A stretch of DNA of 36,236 nt from Nocardioidaceae bacterium. GTDB taxonomy: Bacteria; Actinomycetota; Actinomycetes; Propionibacteriales; Nocardioidaceae. Positions 9,172-17,752 of this stretch are shown in pieces (the first letter of the stretch is position 1; each line of letters starts with the position of its first letter). The stretch is from positions 41,741-77,976 of the forward strand of contig JAUJOO010000010.1 of assembly GCA_030447585.1 (NCBI GenBank), read 5' to 3'. Made by a program: the position numbers and the translations under genes. Below the pieces are notes generated by a model. The model saw only the letters and a program-made list of their open reading frames with translations. It was not told the origin of the DNA and made no database searches.

Positions 9172-10005
9172 TCAGTCGACGGGCGGTTGGCAGGTGGGAC
9201 ACCAGTAGCTGACCCGCGCCTGGCTCGGGCTGCCTACCGCTGACTGTTGGCTTGAGTCGCGGGCGCGGTCGGAGGCCGTCGGCAGTGTGGCGGACGCGAT
9301 CGGTGTACGGCACCTGCGGCAGGGCTGCCCGGCGCGGCGGTAGACCCAGAGCCGCTGGTCGCGTCGGGTGTCGCCTGTCGTGGTCTGCTCGGCGCGCTGC
9401 TTGTTGGCCGACAGCAGACGGTGTGCCTTGTGGACGAGCTGCACAAGGACGCCAACCTCACGTACCGGCGTGTCGAGGTGCACGCCGAGAAGGAAACAGA
9501 GCTCGGCCTTGTACAGGTTGCCGATGCCGGCCAGGTTGCGCTGGTCCAGGAGTGCCTCCCCGATTGGCCGGTCCGGCTGCGAGCGGATCCGCCGTACCGC
9601 TTCTTCCGACGACCAGTCCGGACCGAGCAGGTCCGGCCCGAGATGGCCGACGAGAGTGTGCTCGTCTGCGCGGGCGACGACGTCGACGTTGCCGAGGCGG
9701 AAACCGACCGCCTGCCAGCTGCTGGTGGCCAGCACCACCCGCGCCTCGAACGCCGGAGACCGCCAGGGGGAGCCGGCGCGGTAGATGTGCCAGGCGCCGT
9801 CCATCCTCAGGTGCGTGTGCAGAGTGACCTGCTCGAAGCGGGTGAGGATGTGCTTGCCTCGGCTGGTCGTCTCGAGGACGACCTGACCCGCGAGGTCGAC
9901 CTCGGCGAACCGTGGAACTCTGATGTCGCACCCGGTGAGGGGCTGGCCGCTCAACGCCTGGTGCAGACGCTGAGCAGTGCGCCAGACGGTGTCGCCTTCG
10001 GGCAT
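9172..10005 (-). CDS. Fpg/Nei-family DNA glycosylase (Nei2-like endonuclease VIII)
   Basis: Base-excision repair glycosylase/AP lyase for oxidised bases. The N-terminus MPEGDTVWRTA carries catalytic Pro2 and Glu3, characteristic of Nei2-type enzymes. The helix-two-turn-helix DNA-binding region (about residues 140-175) includes the LAGIGNLYKAE motif. The C-terminus has a CxxC...CxxC zinc finger (CRRC ... CPTC). The spacing between the two cysteine pairs is 36 residues, roughly 20 longer than the usual finger, because of a Ser/Gln/Ala-rich insertion. The gene lies 4 nt after lhr on the same strand; a lhr-nei pair is also present in M. tuberculosis, supporting a joint DNA-repair role. Confidence 0.92.
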   Translation of the reverse strand: MPEGDTVWRTAQRLHQALSGQPLTGCDIRVPRFAEVDLAGQVVLETTSRGKHILTRFEQVTLHTHLRMDGAWHIYRAGSPWRSPAFEARVVLATSSWQAVGFRLGNVDVVARADEHTLVGHLGPDLLGPDWSSEEAVRRIRSQPDRPIGEALLDQRNLAGIGNLYKAELCFLLGVHLDTPVREVGVLVQLVHKAHRLLSANKQRAEQTTTGDTRRDQRLWVYRRAGQPCRRCRTPIASATLPTASDRARDSSQQSAVGSPSQARVSYWCPTCQPPVD

Positions 10006-10009
10006 CGAC

Positions 10010-13000
10010 CTAGCTCCGCAACCTCAGCCCACGAGGGGTGGCGCGGAAACCCGCAGCCTCCAGAGCCGAGGACAACGGAGAACCGAGGATGTGCTGTCCG
10101 TCGACGCGCTCCACTGTCAGCCGTCCGAGTGCGCCGTCGCGTACGGCGAGGGCCAACGCGTCGGCGGCAGGCTGAAGGGAGGCCGGATCCGTGGAGAACG
10201 TCAACAGGGTGCGGCCACCTCTTTCGACGTACATGGTGAGAGAACCGTCGACGACCACGACCACCGCCCCCGCTTTGCGCCCGGGGCGGTGGCCGGCGCT
10301 GGCCTCGTCCGCCACCCGGTCCGGCCACGGCAGGGCGGCGCCGAACGGGTTGGCCGGGTCAGTGGCAGCAAGGACCAGCGAGGCGCTGTCAGGCTCTGCG
10401 GATCGAGACTCGCTCGAGAACGAGCGGAGCCGGTCGATGGCTCCGGTGACGCCGAACTGGGCCGCGCCCAGTCCTGCGACGAAGTAGCCACGCCGGCACC
10501 GGCCGGACTCCTCGAACGCCGACAGCACCTTGTAGGCAGCGGCGAACCCGCCCGGCGTCCGCTCGCTTGCCACGGCACCTCTCGTGACCACGCCATGGCG
10601 CTCGAGGAGCCCCTCGGTGCTTGCGTGCGCGCGCCGCGTCGGATCTGCTTCGCGCGCCGGCGTCAGGGACCAGCGTCCACCCACGGTGGGCGGACCGGTG
10701 CGAGACGGCATCTTCGCCCTGCCCACCCCGCCGACGGTGGGGCGGCCTGCCGCCGTGATCCGTCCGCGCGGCGTACGACGGCGAGCCCGGTGACTGGCGC
10801 GACCGGCTCCGAGCAGCGACCGCAGGGGCGCGATGGTGTCGTTGGTGAGATGCCCCGCCCAGGTGAGGTCCCACAGGACCGCGGCAAGCTGCTGGTCATC
10901 GGTGGACTCCACGGCATCGGACAGCTGACGGAAGAAGTATCCGCCTCCGCCGGTGAGCACCTCCAGCACAGCCTCGTGAGCGGCGGAGAGCTCAACGTCG
11001 CCGAGATCGGGCAGGGTGAGGGGGGCGGTGTCGGCGACGTGCAGCGAGACCCACCCGTCGACACCAGGCAGGGCACCCGCTCCCGCCCACAACACCTCAC
11101 CTGAGGCGGTCAGCTCGTCGAGCATCGATGGGTGGTAGTCGAGGAGTCGGCTGCGCAGCACGAACGGCTCCAGTGCCGATGCCGGGACGGGACAGCCGGC
11201 GAGCTGGTCGACGACGGCGACAACGCCGTCGATGCCGCGCAGCCTGCCGCCGACGTGCTGCCAGGCAGGAAGGAACCGACCCAGGGCGGCCGGCTCGACC
11301 GGCTCGACCTCTTTGCGGGCAGCCGCGAGCGACCGGCGCCGCAACCGCCTCAGCACCTCGGCGTCGCACCACTCGCCGCCGGAGCCGCCCGGCGTGAACT
11401 CTCCGGCCGCAACCCGGCCAGCCGCGCTGAGCCGGGTCAGGGCGTCGTGGGCAACGGCGTGACCGAGACCGAACCTGACCGCCACGTCGGTCGTCGTGAA
11501 CGGGCCGGAGGTGCGGGCCAACCGCGCGACCAGGTCGCCGAGGGGGTCGGCGACTGGCTCGGTGAAAGCCTCCGGCACCCCAGGCGGCACCGGCACTCCG
11601 AGCGCGTCGCGCAGCCGGGACACGTCCTCCACCGCAGCGACGAACTCCTGACCACCCATGCGTACGACGACCGCGCGCCGCGCGCTGACCAGCTCGGCGA
11701 CCCAGACCGCGGCATCGCAGGCGGGGACAGTGCGCTCCTGGAGCTCCGCGATCGTCAGTGGACCGAGCAGCCGAAGCAGGTCGGCGACCCCCTCGACGTC
11801 CTTGGCGGCACGGTCGGGGGTCAGCCGCTGCAGCTCGGCGCGGATCTGGTCGACCACGTCGGGGTTGAGCAGGTCGCGCAGCTCGGTGCGCCCCAGGAGC
11901 TCTCCGAGCAGGCCGGGATCGAGAGCGAGCGCCGCCGCCCGCCGCTCGGCCAGCGGGGAGTCACCCTCGTAGACGAAGGCGGCGACGTATCCGAACAGCA
12001 GCGACCTGGCGAACGCGCTCGGTGTCGCCGTCTCGACCTCGACAACCCGGACACGACGAGCGGCGACGTCGCGCATGAGCTGCACGAGAGCCGGCACGTC
12101 GTAGACGTCTTGCAGGCACTCGCGCACGGCCTCGAGGACGATAGGGAAGGATCCGTACTTGCTGGCCACCTCGAGCAACGCAGCCGAGCGCTGCCGCTGC
12201 TGCCAGAGCGGGGAGCGCTTGCCGGGGTCGCGGCGGGGCAGGAGCAGCGCTCGGGCGGCGCACTCGCGGAAGCGGGAGGCGAACAGCGCCGAACCACCTA
12301 CCTCGGCGGTGACCAGGTCGTCGATCTCGTCGGGATCGAACAGGCACAGCGACGCTCCCGGCGGCTCGGCGTCGGTCTCCGGGACGCGGATGACGATGCC
12401 GTCGTCAGCCGCCATCGCCTGAGCGTCGATGCCGAAGCGCTCGCGCATGCGCGCGCTGATGGCGAGCGCCCAGGGACCGTGGACCTTGGCGCCGTACGGC
12501 GAGTGCACGATGAGTCGCCAGTCGCCAAGCTCGTCGCGACAGCGCTCCACCAGCAGCTGCCTGTCGTGGGGAACGTAGCCGGTGTCTGAGCGCTGCTCGG
12601 TGATGAAGCCGGCAAGGTTGGCAGCCGCGAACGCGTCGAGACCTGCAGCGGTCGCCCGCTCCACCCTGGCCGGCTCGGCGAGACCGGCCAGCTCTCTGAC
12701 GAAGGCACCGACCGCTTGGCCGAGCTCGGCGGGACGCCCGACGGCATCGCCCTTCCAGAACGGCAGCTTGCCCGGCTGGCCGGGAGCGGGGGAGACGAGC
12801 ACCCGGTCGTGGGTGATGTCCTCGATCCGCCAGCTCGAGGCCCCAAGCGCGAAGATGTCACCCACCCTGGACTCGTAGACCATCTCCTCGTCGAGCTCGC
12901 CCACCCGCGAGGACTTGGCACCCGCGCCGGTCCCTGACTCCGAACCGACCAGGAAGACCCCGAAGAGGCCCCGGTCAGGGATCGTGCCCCCCGACGTGAC

Positions 13001-14620
13001 GGCCAGCCGCAGCGCCCCGGGGCGGCCGGTCACCGTGTCGGCCACCCGGTCCCACACGATGCGGGGACGCAGCTCGGCGAACTCGTCGGAAGGGTAGCGC
13101 CCGGCGAGGAGGTCGAGGGTGGCGTCGAAAGCGGATCGGGGCAGCGTGGCGTACGACGCCGCCCGGCGTACGACGTCGTAGAGCCGGTCCGTTCCCCAGG
13201 TGTCGACGGCGGTGCAGGCGACGACCTGCTGGGCCAAGACGTCGAGCGGATGGGCCGGCACCTTGAGGGCCTCGATCTTGCCCTCCCGCATCCGCTCGAC
13301 CGTGACCGCTGTCTGCACGAGGTCGGCGCGGTGCTTGGGAAAGATGACTCCGCGTGACGTCTCACCGACCTGGTGACCGGCGCGGCCGACCCGCTGCAAG
13401 CCGCTTGCCACCGAGGGCGGTGACTCGACCTGGACGACGAGGTCGACGGCGCCCATGTCGATGCCGAGCTCGAGGCTCGACGTCGCGACGACGCACGGAA
13501 GGCGCCCGGCCTTGAGGTCGTTCTCGATCACTGCTCGCTGCTCCTTGCTGACCGAGCCGTGATGGGCGCGCGCGAGCAGCTGCGGAGCTCCCCGCGAAGT
13601 GCCACTTTGGGCCATGATGTCTGCTGGCTGCCCCGGCTCCGGCGGATCTTCGCCCAGCCGCTCGGCGGCGATCTCGTTGAGGCGTGCGGTGAGCCGCTCA
13701 GCCAGGCGCCGGGAGTTGGCAAAGACGATCGTCGAGCGGTGCTGCTGCACGAGGTCGACGATCCGCTCCTCGACGTGCGGCCAGATCGACGCCCGCCGAG
13801 GGTTGCCGGCCGCAGGGCCTTCGAGGTCGTCGGTGAGCTGACCGAGCTCGGTCATGTCCTCCACGGGCACGACCACCTGTAGGTCCCACGCCTTGTCCGA
13901 CGCGGGGCAGACCACCTCCACCGCCTGCGCGCCGCCGACGAACCGTGCCACCTCGTCGATCGGTCGCACCGTCGCGGAGAGCCCGATCCGCTGTGCCGGT
14001 CGCTCCAGCAGCTCGTCGAGTCGCTCCAAGGACACGCCAAGGTGAGCGCCACGCTTGGTGCCGGCGACGGCATGGACCTCGTCGACGATCACCGTGTCGA
14101 CGCCACGCAGCGCCTCCCGGGCTTGGGAGGTGAGCATCAGGAACAACGACTCGGGCGTGGTGATGAGGATGTCGGGGGGACTGGAGACGAGCCGGCGCCT
14201 GTCGGCCTGGGTGGTGTCACCGGACCGGATGCCGACGCGGACGTCGTGCACCGTCGTACCGAGCCGCGCCGCTGTCTGCTTCAGCCCGCTGAGTGGTGCC
14301 CGCAGGTTGCGCTCGACATCGACGGCGAGCGCCTTCAGTGGCGAGACGTAGAGAACCCGACAACGGTGCCGCTTGTCTGCGGGCGTGGGGGTGGTGGTGA
14401 GGCGGTCCAGCGCCCACAGGAACGCCGCCAAGGTCTTGCCCGAGCCGGTCGGTGCCACGACGAGGGCGTGACGACCGGCGACGATGGACCGCCACGCACC
14501 CGTCTGAGCGGGGGTGGGCTCGGCGAAGGCGTCGGTGAACCAGGCCCGGGTCACCGGCGAGAAGCCGGGCAGCTCGGGCCTGTCGGCACGCGGCCGAGGC
14601 GTCGTACTCACCTCACCCAT
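10010..14620 (-). CDS. lhr: Lhr-type ATP-dependent DNA helicase
   Basis: Very large superfamily 2 helicase of 1536 residues, close to the length of mycobacterial Lhr (about 1500). Motif I APTGSGKT is at residues 56-63, the DEVH box at 180-183, SATVRP at 215-220, and motif VI QRVGRAGHQ at 409-417. The remaining ~1000 residues are the winged-helix and the long C-terminal extension typical of full-length Lhr. Mycobacterial Lhr is a 3'-to-5' translocase active on RNA:DNA hybrids and induced by DNA damage. The start is ATG 14620; a GTG three codons later is an alternative. The reading frame is uninterrupted over 4.6 kb, a useful reference for sequence quality in this window. Confidence 0.96.
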   Translation of the reverse strand: MGEVSTTPRPRADRPELPGFSPVTRAWFTDAFAEPTPAQTGAWRSIVAGRHALVVAPTGSGKTLAAFLWALDRLTTTPTPADKRHRCRVLYVSPLKALAVDVERNLRAPLSGLKQTAARLGTTVHDVRVGIRSGDTTQADRRRLVSSPPDILITTPESLFLMLTSQAREALRGVDTVIVDEVHAVAGTKRGAHLGVSLERLDELLERPAQRIGLSATVRPIDEVARFVGGAQAVEVVCPASDKAWDLQVVVPVEDMTELGQLTDDLEGPAAGNPRRASIWPHVEERIVDLVQQHRSTIVFANSRRLAERLTARLNEIAAERLGEDPPEPGQPADIMAQSGTSRGAPQLLARAHHGSVSKEQRAVIENDLKAGRLPCVVATSSLELGIDMGAVDLVVQVESPPSVASGLQRVGRAGHQVGETSRGVIFPKHRADLVQTAVTVERMREGKIEALKVPAHPLDVLAQQVVACTAVDTWGTDRLYDVVRRAASYATLPRSAFDATLDLLAGRYPSDEFAELRPRIVWDRVADTVTGRPGALRLAVTSGGTIPDRGLFGVFLVGSESGTGAGAKSSRVGELDEEMVYESRVGDIFALGASSWRIEDITHDRVLVSPAPGQPGKLPFWKGDAVGRPAELGQAVGAFVRELAGLAEPARVERATAAGLDAFAAANLAGFITEQRSDTGYVPHDRQLLVERCRDELGDWRLIVHSPYGAKVHGPWALAISARMRERFGIDAQAMAADDGIVIRVPETDAEPPGASLCLFDPDEIDDLVTAEVGGSALFASRFRECAARALLLPRRDPGKRSPLWQQRQRSAALLEVASKYGSFPIVLEAVRECLQDVYDVPALVQLMRDVAARRVRVVEVETATPSAFARSLLFGYVAAFVYEGDSPLAERRAAALALDPGLLGELLGRTELRDLLNPDVVDQIRAELQRLTPDRAAKDVEGVADLLRLLGPLTIAELQERTVPACDAAVWVAELVSARRAVVVRMGGQEFVAAVEDVSRLRDALGVPVPPGVPEAFTEPVADPLGDLVARLARTSGPFTTTDVAVRFGLGHAVAHDALTRLSAAGRVAAGEFTPGGSGGEWCDAEVLRRLRRRSLAAARKEVEPVEPAALGRFLPAWQHVGGRLRGIDGVVAVVDQLAGCPVPASALEPFVLRSRLLDYHPSMLDELTASGEVLWAGAGALPGVDGWVSLHVADTAPLTLPDLGDVELSAAHEAVLEVLTGGGGYFFRQLSDAVESTDDQQLAAVLWDLTWAGHLTNDTIAPLRSLLGAGRASHRARRRTPRGRITAAGRPTVGGVGRAKMPSRTGPPTVGGRWSLTPAREADPTRRAHASTEGLLERHGVVTRGAVASERTPGGFAAAYKVLSAFEESGRCRRGYFVAGLGAAQFGVTGAIDRLRSFSSESRSAEPDSASLVLAATDPANPFGAALPWPDRVADEASAGHRPGRKAGAVVVVVDGSLTMYVERGGRTLLTFSTDPASLQPAADALALAVRDGALGRLTVERVDGQHILGSPLSSALEAAGFRATPRGLRLRS

Positions 14621-14701
14621 CCTGCCTGAGTCGGCCGACAGCGCCGAGCGTCAGGGAAACGGCTTGGGAACTGTCGTGGGCGCTGCGTAAGGTCGTGTCC
14701 T

Positions 14702-15694
14702 GTGACCGCTGACCCCACGCCCTCGACCTCACCGGTTTCCGCCCCAGTGGGCGAGCGCGCTGGGGAGCTTCCCCAGGTGATGATCTCCGCGCGCGGCCTG
14801 CGCAAGAGCTACGGCGGCATCGAGGCCGTCAAGGGTATCGATGTCGAGGTGAGCGCAGGCGAGGCATTCGGCTTCCTCGGCCCCAACGGCGCCGGCAAGT
14901 CATCCACCATGCGGATGATCGCCGCCGTCTCGCCGGTTGATGCCGGGTCCCTGGAGATCCTCGGCATGGACCCTGCAACGCACGGGTCCGAGATCCGGGC
15001 CCGCCTCGGCGTGTGCCCGCAGGAGGACAGCCTCGACAACGAGCTGAGCGTCATGGAGAACCTTGTCGTGTACGGCCGGTACTTCGGGCTGAGCCGTGCT
15101 GAGGCATCCTCGCGGGCGAAGGAGCAGTTGGCCTTCGTCCAGCTGACGGAGAGGGCGAAGTCGCGGGTCGAGGATCTCTCCGGAGGGATGAAGCGGCGCC
15201 TCAGCGTGGCCCGCTCGCTCATCAACCAGCCCGATGTGTTGCTGCTCGACGAGCCGACCACAGGTCTGGACCCGCAGGCTCGCCATCAGCTCTGGGACCG
15301 GTTGTTCAGGCTCAAGCAGCAAGGCGTCACGCTCGTGCTCACGACCCACTACATGGACGAGGCGGAGCAGCTGTGCGACCGGCTCGTCATCATGGACAAC
15401 GGGGTCATCGTGGCCGCGGGATCTCCGCTGGAGCTCATCGCCGCACACTCGACCCGTGAGGTGACCGAGCTTCGCTTCGGCGTCGGCGACAACGAGTCGA
15501 TGGCTGAGAAGGTGGCAGACCTGGCCGACCGCGTCGAGGTCCTCCCCGACCGGCTGCTCCTCTACACGGACGACGGCGAGCAGGCCTCGCAGGCGGTCCA
15601 CGACCGAGAGCTGCACCCGGTGTCCTCGCTGGTGCGACGCGCCACCCTCGAGGACGTCTTCCTGCGCCTGACCGGGCGCACCTTGGTGGACTGA
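14702..15694 (+). CDS. ABC-2 exporter ATP-binding protein (DrrA/NodI type)
   Basis: A 330-residue ATPase. Walker A GPNGAGKS is at residues 60-67, the signature LSGGMKRRLS at 159-168, Walker B LLLLDEP near 179-185, and the switch His in TTHYMDEAEQ. The C-terminal ~100 residues form the extra regulatory region of the DrrA/NodI group. GTG 14702 is preceded by AAGG at 14689-14692. The stop overlaps the first permease gene by 1 nt (tgATGa), so ATPase and permeases are made together. The substrate (drug, lipid or polysaccharide) cannot be told from sequence. Confidence 0.92.
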   Translation: MTADPTPSTSPVSAPVGERAGELPQVMISARGLRKSYGGIEAVKGIDVEVSAGEAFGFLGPNGAGKSSTMRMIAAVSPVDAGSLEILGMDPATHGSEIRARLGVCPQEDSLDNELSVMENLVVYGRYFGLSRAEASSRAKEQLAFVQLTERAKSRVEDLSGGMKRRLSVARSLINQPDVLLLDEPTTGLDPQARHQLWDRLFRLKQQGVTLVLTTHYMDEAEQLCDRLVIMDNGVIVAAGSPLELIAAHSTREVTELRFGVGDNESMAEKVADLADRVEVLPDRLLLYTDDGEQASQAVHDRELHPVSSLVRRATLEDVFLRLTGRTLVD

Positions 15695-16548
15695 TGATCT
15701 CTGGGGTCAAGAGCATGCGGCGTACGACGCAAGGCGTTCCCGGTGTACGGCGACCGAGCCTCGCCGACCTGGTGCCGCGGATGATGCCGCGGCTGGTGGA
15801 CTACTGGGTCACCGTCTACCGGCGCACGTGGCGGGGGTCGGTCACGACCTTCTTGATGCCGTTCCTCTACCTGACGGCGATGGGTGTCGGTCTCGGCAGC
15901 TTCGTCGACGACAACGCCGGTCCCCGTGCCCTGGACGGGCTCACCTACCTGGCGTTCATCGCGCCGGGGCTCCTCGCCACGACGGCGATGCAGACCGCCA
16001 TCGGCGAGTCGACGTACCCGGTCATGGGTGCGTTCAAGTGGCACCGGGTGTACTTCTCGATGGCCGCTACTCCGCTCCGGGTCGCCGACATCGTGGGTGC
16101 TCAGCTGGCCTTCGTGGCGTTTCGGATCCTGCTCACCTGCACGGTGTTCCTTGGTGTCCTGGCGGCATACGGTGCCGTCGGCAGTGTCGGAGGCGGCATC
16201 GCGGCTCTGCTCGTGGTCGTCCTGCTCGGCGTCGCCCACGCCGCCCCCATGATCGCGATCACGGCACGGATGAAAAGCGAGGCCGGTTTCGCGCTCGTCT
16301 TCCGGCTCGGGCTGATCCCGATGTTCTTGTTCAGCGGCGCCTTCTTCCCCATCACACAGTTGCCGGATGTCATCGCGTGGCTGGCCCGGCTGACGCCGAT
16401 CTGGCACGGCGTCGAGCTGAGCCGGATGTTCACGGTGGGGTCCGTCGACGGCTGGGCGGCGCTCGGCCACCTGACGTATCTCGTGGTGGTGCTTGTCGCC
16501 GGCTGGTACTTCGCGGTCACCGGTTTCACCAGGAGGCTCGCCCAGTGA
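15694..16548 (+). CDS. ABC-2 type permease (first)
   Basis: A 284-residue integral membrane protein with the ABC-2 permease layout: a cytoplasmic N-terminus, the paired motif WRGSVTTFLMPFLYLTAMGVG at the first helix, about six helices in all, and the MFLFSGAFFPI segment of the DrrB/NodJ family near residue 210. It starts at ATG 15694 on the ATPase stop. Its own stop lies in the first unit of a 12-bp minisatellite. Together with the next gene it probably forms a heterodimeric channel. Confidence 0.88.
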   Translation: MISGVKSMRRTTQGVPGVRRPSLADLVPRMMPRLVDYWVTVYRRTWRGSVTTFLMPFLYLTAMGVGLGSFVDDNAGPRALDGLTYLAFIAPGLLATTAMQTAIGESTYPVMGAFKWHRVYFSMAATPLRVADIVGAQLAFVAFRILLTCTVFLGVLAAYGAVGSVGGGIAALLVVVLLGVAHAAPMIAITARMKSEAGFALVFRLGLIPMFLFSGAFFPITQLPDVIAWLARLTPIWHGVELSRMFTVGSVDGWAALGHLTYLVVVLVAGWYFAVTGFTRRLAQ

Positions 16549-16658
16549 CTCGGCCAGTGGCTCGCTCAGTGGCTCGGCCAGGTCGGCCAGTGGCTCGGTC
16601 AGTGAGTCGGCCAGTGGCTCGCCAAGAGGTCGGCCAGTGACTCGGCCAGTCACCTCGA
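16543..16658 (+). repeat. 12-bp minisatellite at the permease-permease junction
   Basis: About ten degenerate units of cagtggctcggc run without a break from 16543 to 16658. Units at 16543, 16555, 16567, 16588, 16600, 16612 and 16635 are 12 bp with 0-2 changes; those at 16579 (9 bp) and 16624 (11 bp) are shortened, and the last is divergent. The array contains the stop codon of the first permease and the likely GTG start plus first residues of the second, so unit gain or loss would change the spacing between the two genes. Confidence 0.9.
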
Positions 16659-17488
16659 CAGGTCACGACCCCGACCCCGTGCCAGGCGGCGCACGAACGC
16701 TCGGCCTTCGGGTTTTCCCGTTGTTCGCGGCCGGGCACTGGCGGGTCGTCGAGCGCAACTTCCTCCTTTACCGGCGAGCGTGGAAGGTCTTCCTCACCGG
16801 CATGCTGGAGCCGGTTCTCTACCTGCTGTCGATCGGGGTAGGCGTCGGTGGCCTGGTGGGCGACTTCACGCTGGCCGATGGCGGTGCCGTGTCGTACGTC
16901 GAGTTCGTGGCACCGGCGATGCTGGCGGCCTCCGCCATGAACGGTGCCCTGTTCGACGCGACGTACGGCATCTTCTTCCGCATGAAGTACGAGAAGCTGT
17001 ACGACGCGATGCTCGCCACGCCGCTGCGGCCACGCGATATCGCTCGAGGCGAGATCACCTGGGCGTTGCTGAGGGGCGCCTGCTACTCGGCGGCCTTCAT
17101 CGTCGTGATGGTCGCGATGGGACTCGTCCGCTCCTGGTGGATGGTGCTCGCCCTGCCGGCGACGATGCTCATCGGCTTCGCGTTCGCAGGCGCCGGGATG
17201 GCGTTGACGACGTGGATGCGCAGCTGGCAGGACTTCGAGTTCGTGTCTCTCGCGATCATGCCGATGTTCTTGTTCTCCGCGACGTTCTACCCGATCTCCA
17301 CCTATCCGGACCCGGTCGAGGCGGTGGTGCGCTGGACACCGCTCTACCAGGGCGTGGTGCTCTGCCGTGAGATGTCACTGGGGGCGCTTGGCTGGGACGC
17401 GCTCGTGGCGGTTGTCTACCTGGCGGTCATGGGGTCCGTGGGGATGTACGTCGCTTCGCGGCGGATCGGCCGCCTGCTGCTCAAGTAG
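16637..17488 (+). CDS. ABC-2 type permease (second)
   Basis: A 283-residue membrane protein paralogous to the preceding permease; it shares the pattern LEPVLYLLSIGVGVG at the first helix and MPMFLFSATFYPIS near residue 210. The frame is open back to 16493, but the upstream part is only Ser/Gly repeats encoded by the minisatellite. GTG 16637 is preferred because AAGAGG lies at 16624-16629 with suitable spacing; GTG 16679 is a later alternative. The probable N-terminus (VTRPVTS) is itself made from the last repeat units. Works with the upstream ATPase and permease as one exporter. Confidence 0.85.
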   Translation: MTRPVTSTGHDPDPVPGGARTLGLRVFPLFAAGHWRVVERNFLLYRRAWKVFLTGMLEPVLYLLSIGVGVGGLVGDFTLADGGAVSYVEFVAPAMLAASAMNGALFDATYGIFFRMKYEKLYDAMLATPLRPRDIARGEITWALLRGACYSAAFIVVMVAMGLVRSWWMVLALPATMLIGFAFAGAGMALTTWMRSWQDFEFVSLAIMPMFLFSATFYPISTYPDPVEAVVRWTPLYQGVVLCREMSLGALGWDALVAVVYLAVMGSVGMYVASRRIGRLLLK

Positions 17489-17513
17489 GGACTGGGTCGG
17501 GGCCGCCTCGAGG

Positions 17514-17659
17514 TCGGCGTACCCGCGTCGCGGTGGCGAGGTTTGGGGAGGATCGCAGGGGCTGCAGCCCCGATAGACCACCCGACTCGGCGTACCCGCG
17601 TCGCGGTGGCGAGGTTTGGGGAGGATCGCAGGGGCTGCAGCCGCAATGGACCACCCCGA
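17514..17659. repeat. Duplicated ~73-bp intergenic element
   Basis: Two head-to-tail copies (17514-17586 and 17587-17659) are identical over their first 56 bp and nearly so for the next 14. Each includes ggctgcagcc, extended in copy 1 to the perfect 14-bp palindrome at 17558-17571. They fill the gap between the convergent exporter and tetR genes. No convincing gene lies here: translations on either strand are short, unlike known proteins, and follow the repeat. Confidence 0.9.
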
Positions 17660-17705
17660 ACCAGTCGTTGGCGCGAACGCCCGCGGACCGGTGGCATGTC
17701 CGCGT

Positions 17706-17744
17706 GTCAGCGGGTCAGTCACGCGAGGGTCAGCGGGTCAGTCA
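17706..17744. repeat. 16-bp direct repeat downstream of tetR
   Basis: gtcagcgggtcagtca occurs at 17706-17721 and again at 17729-17744 (period 23), just beyond the 3' end of the tetR gene. It is an imperfect short tandem repeat with no recognised function. Confidence 0.75.
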
Positions 17745-17752
17745 GGTGAAGG

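Noticed and set aside
16493..16636. N-terminal Ser/Gly extension of the second permease
   Set aside because: It is merely the minisatellite read in frame; a GTG with a good ribosome binding site at 16637 is the better start.
17489..17752. Short open frames on both strands in the repeat region
   Set aside because: Their sequence simply mirrors the duplicated 73-bp element and resembles no protein; no ribosome binding sites.
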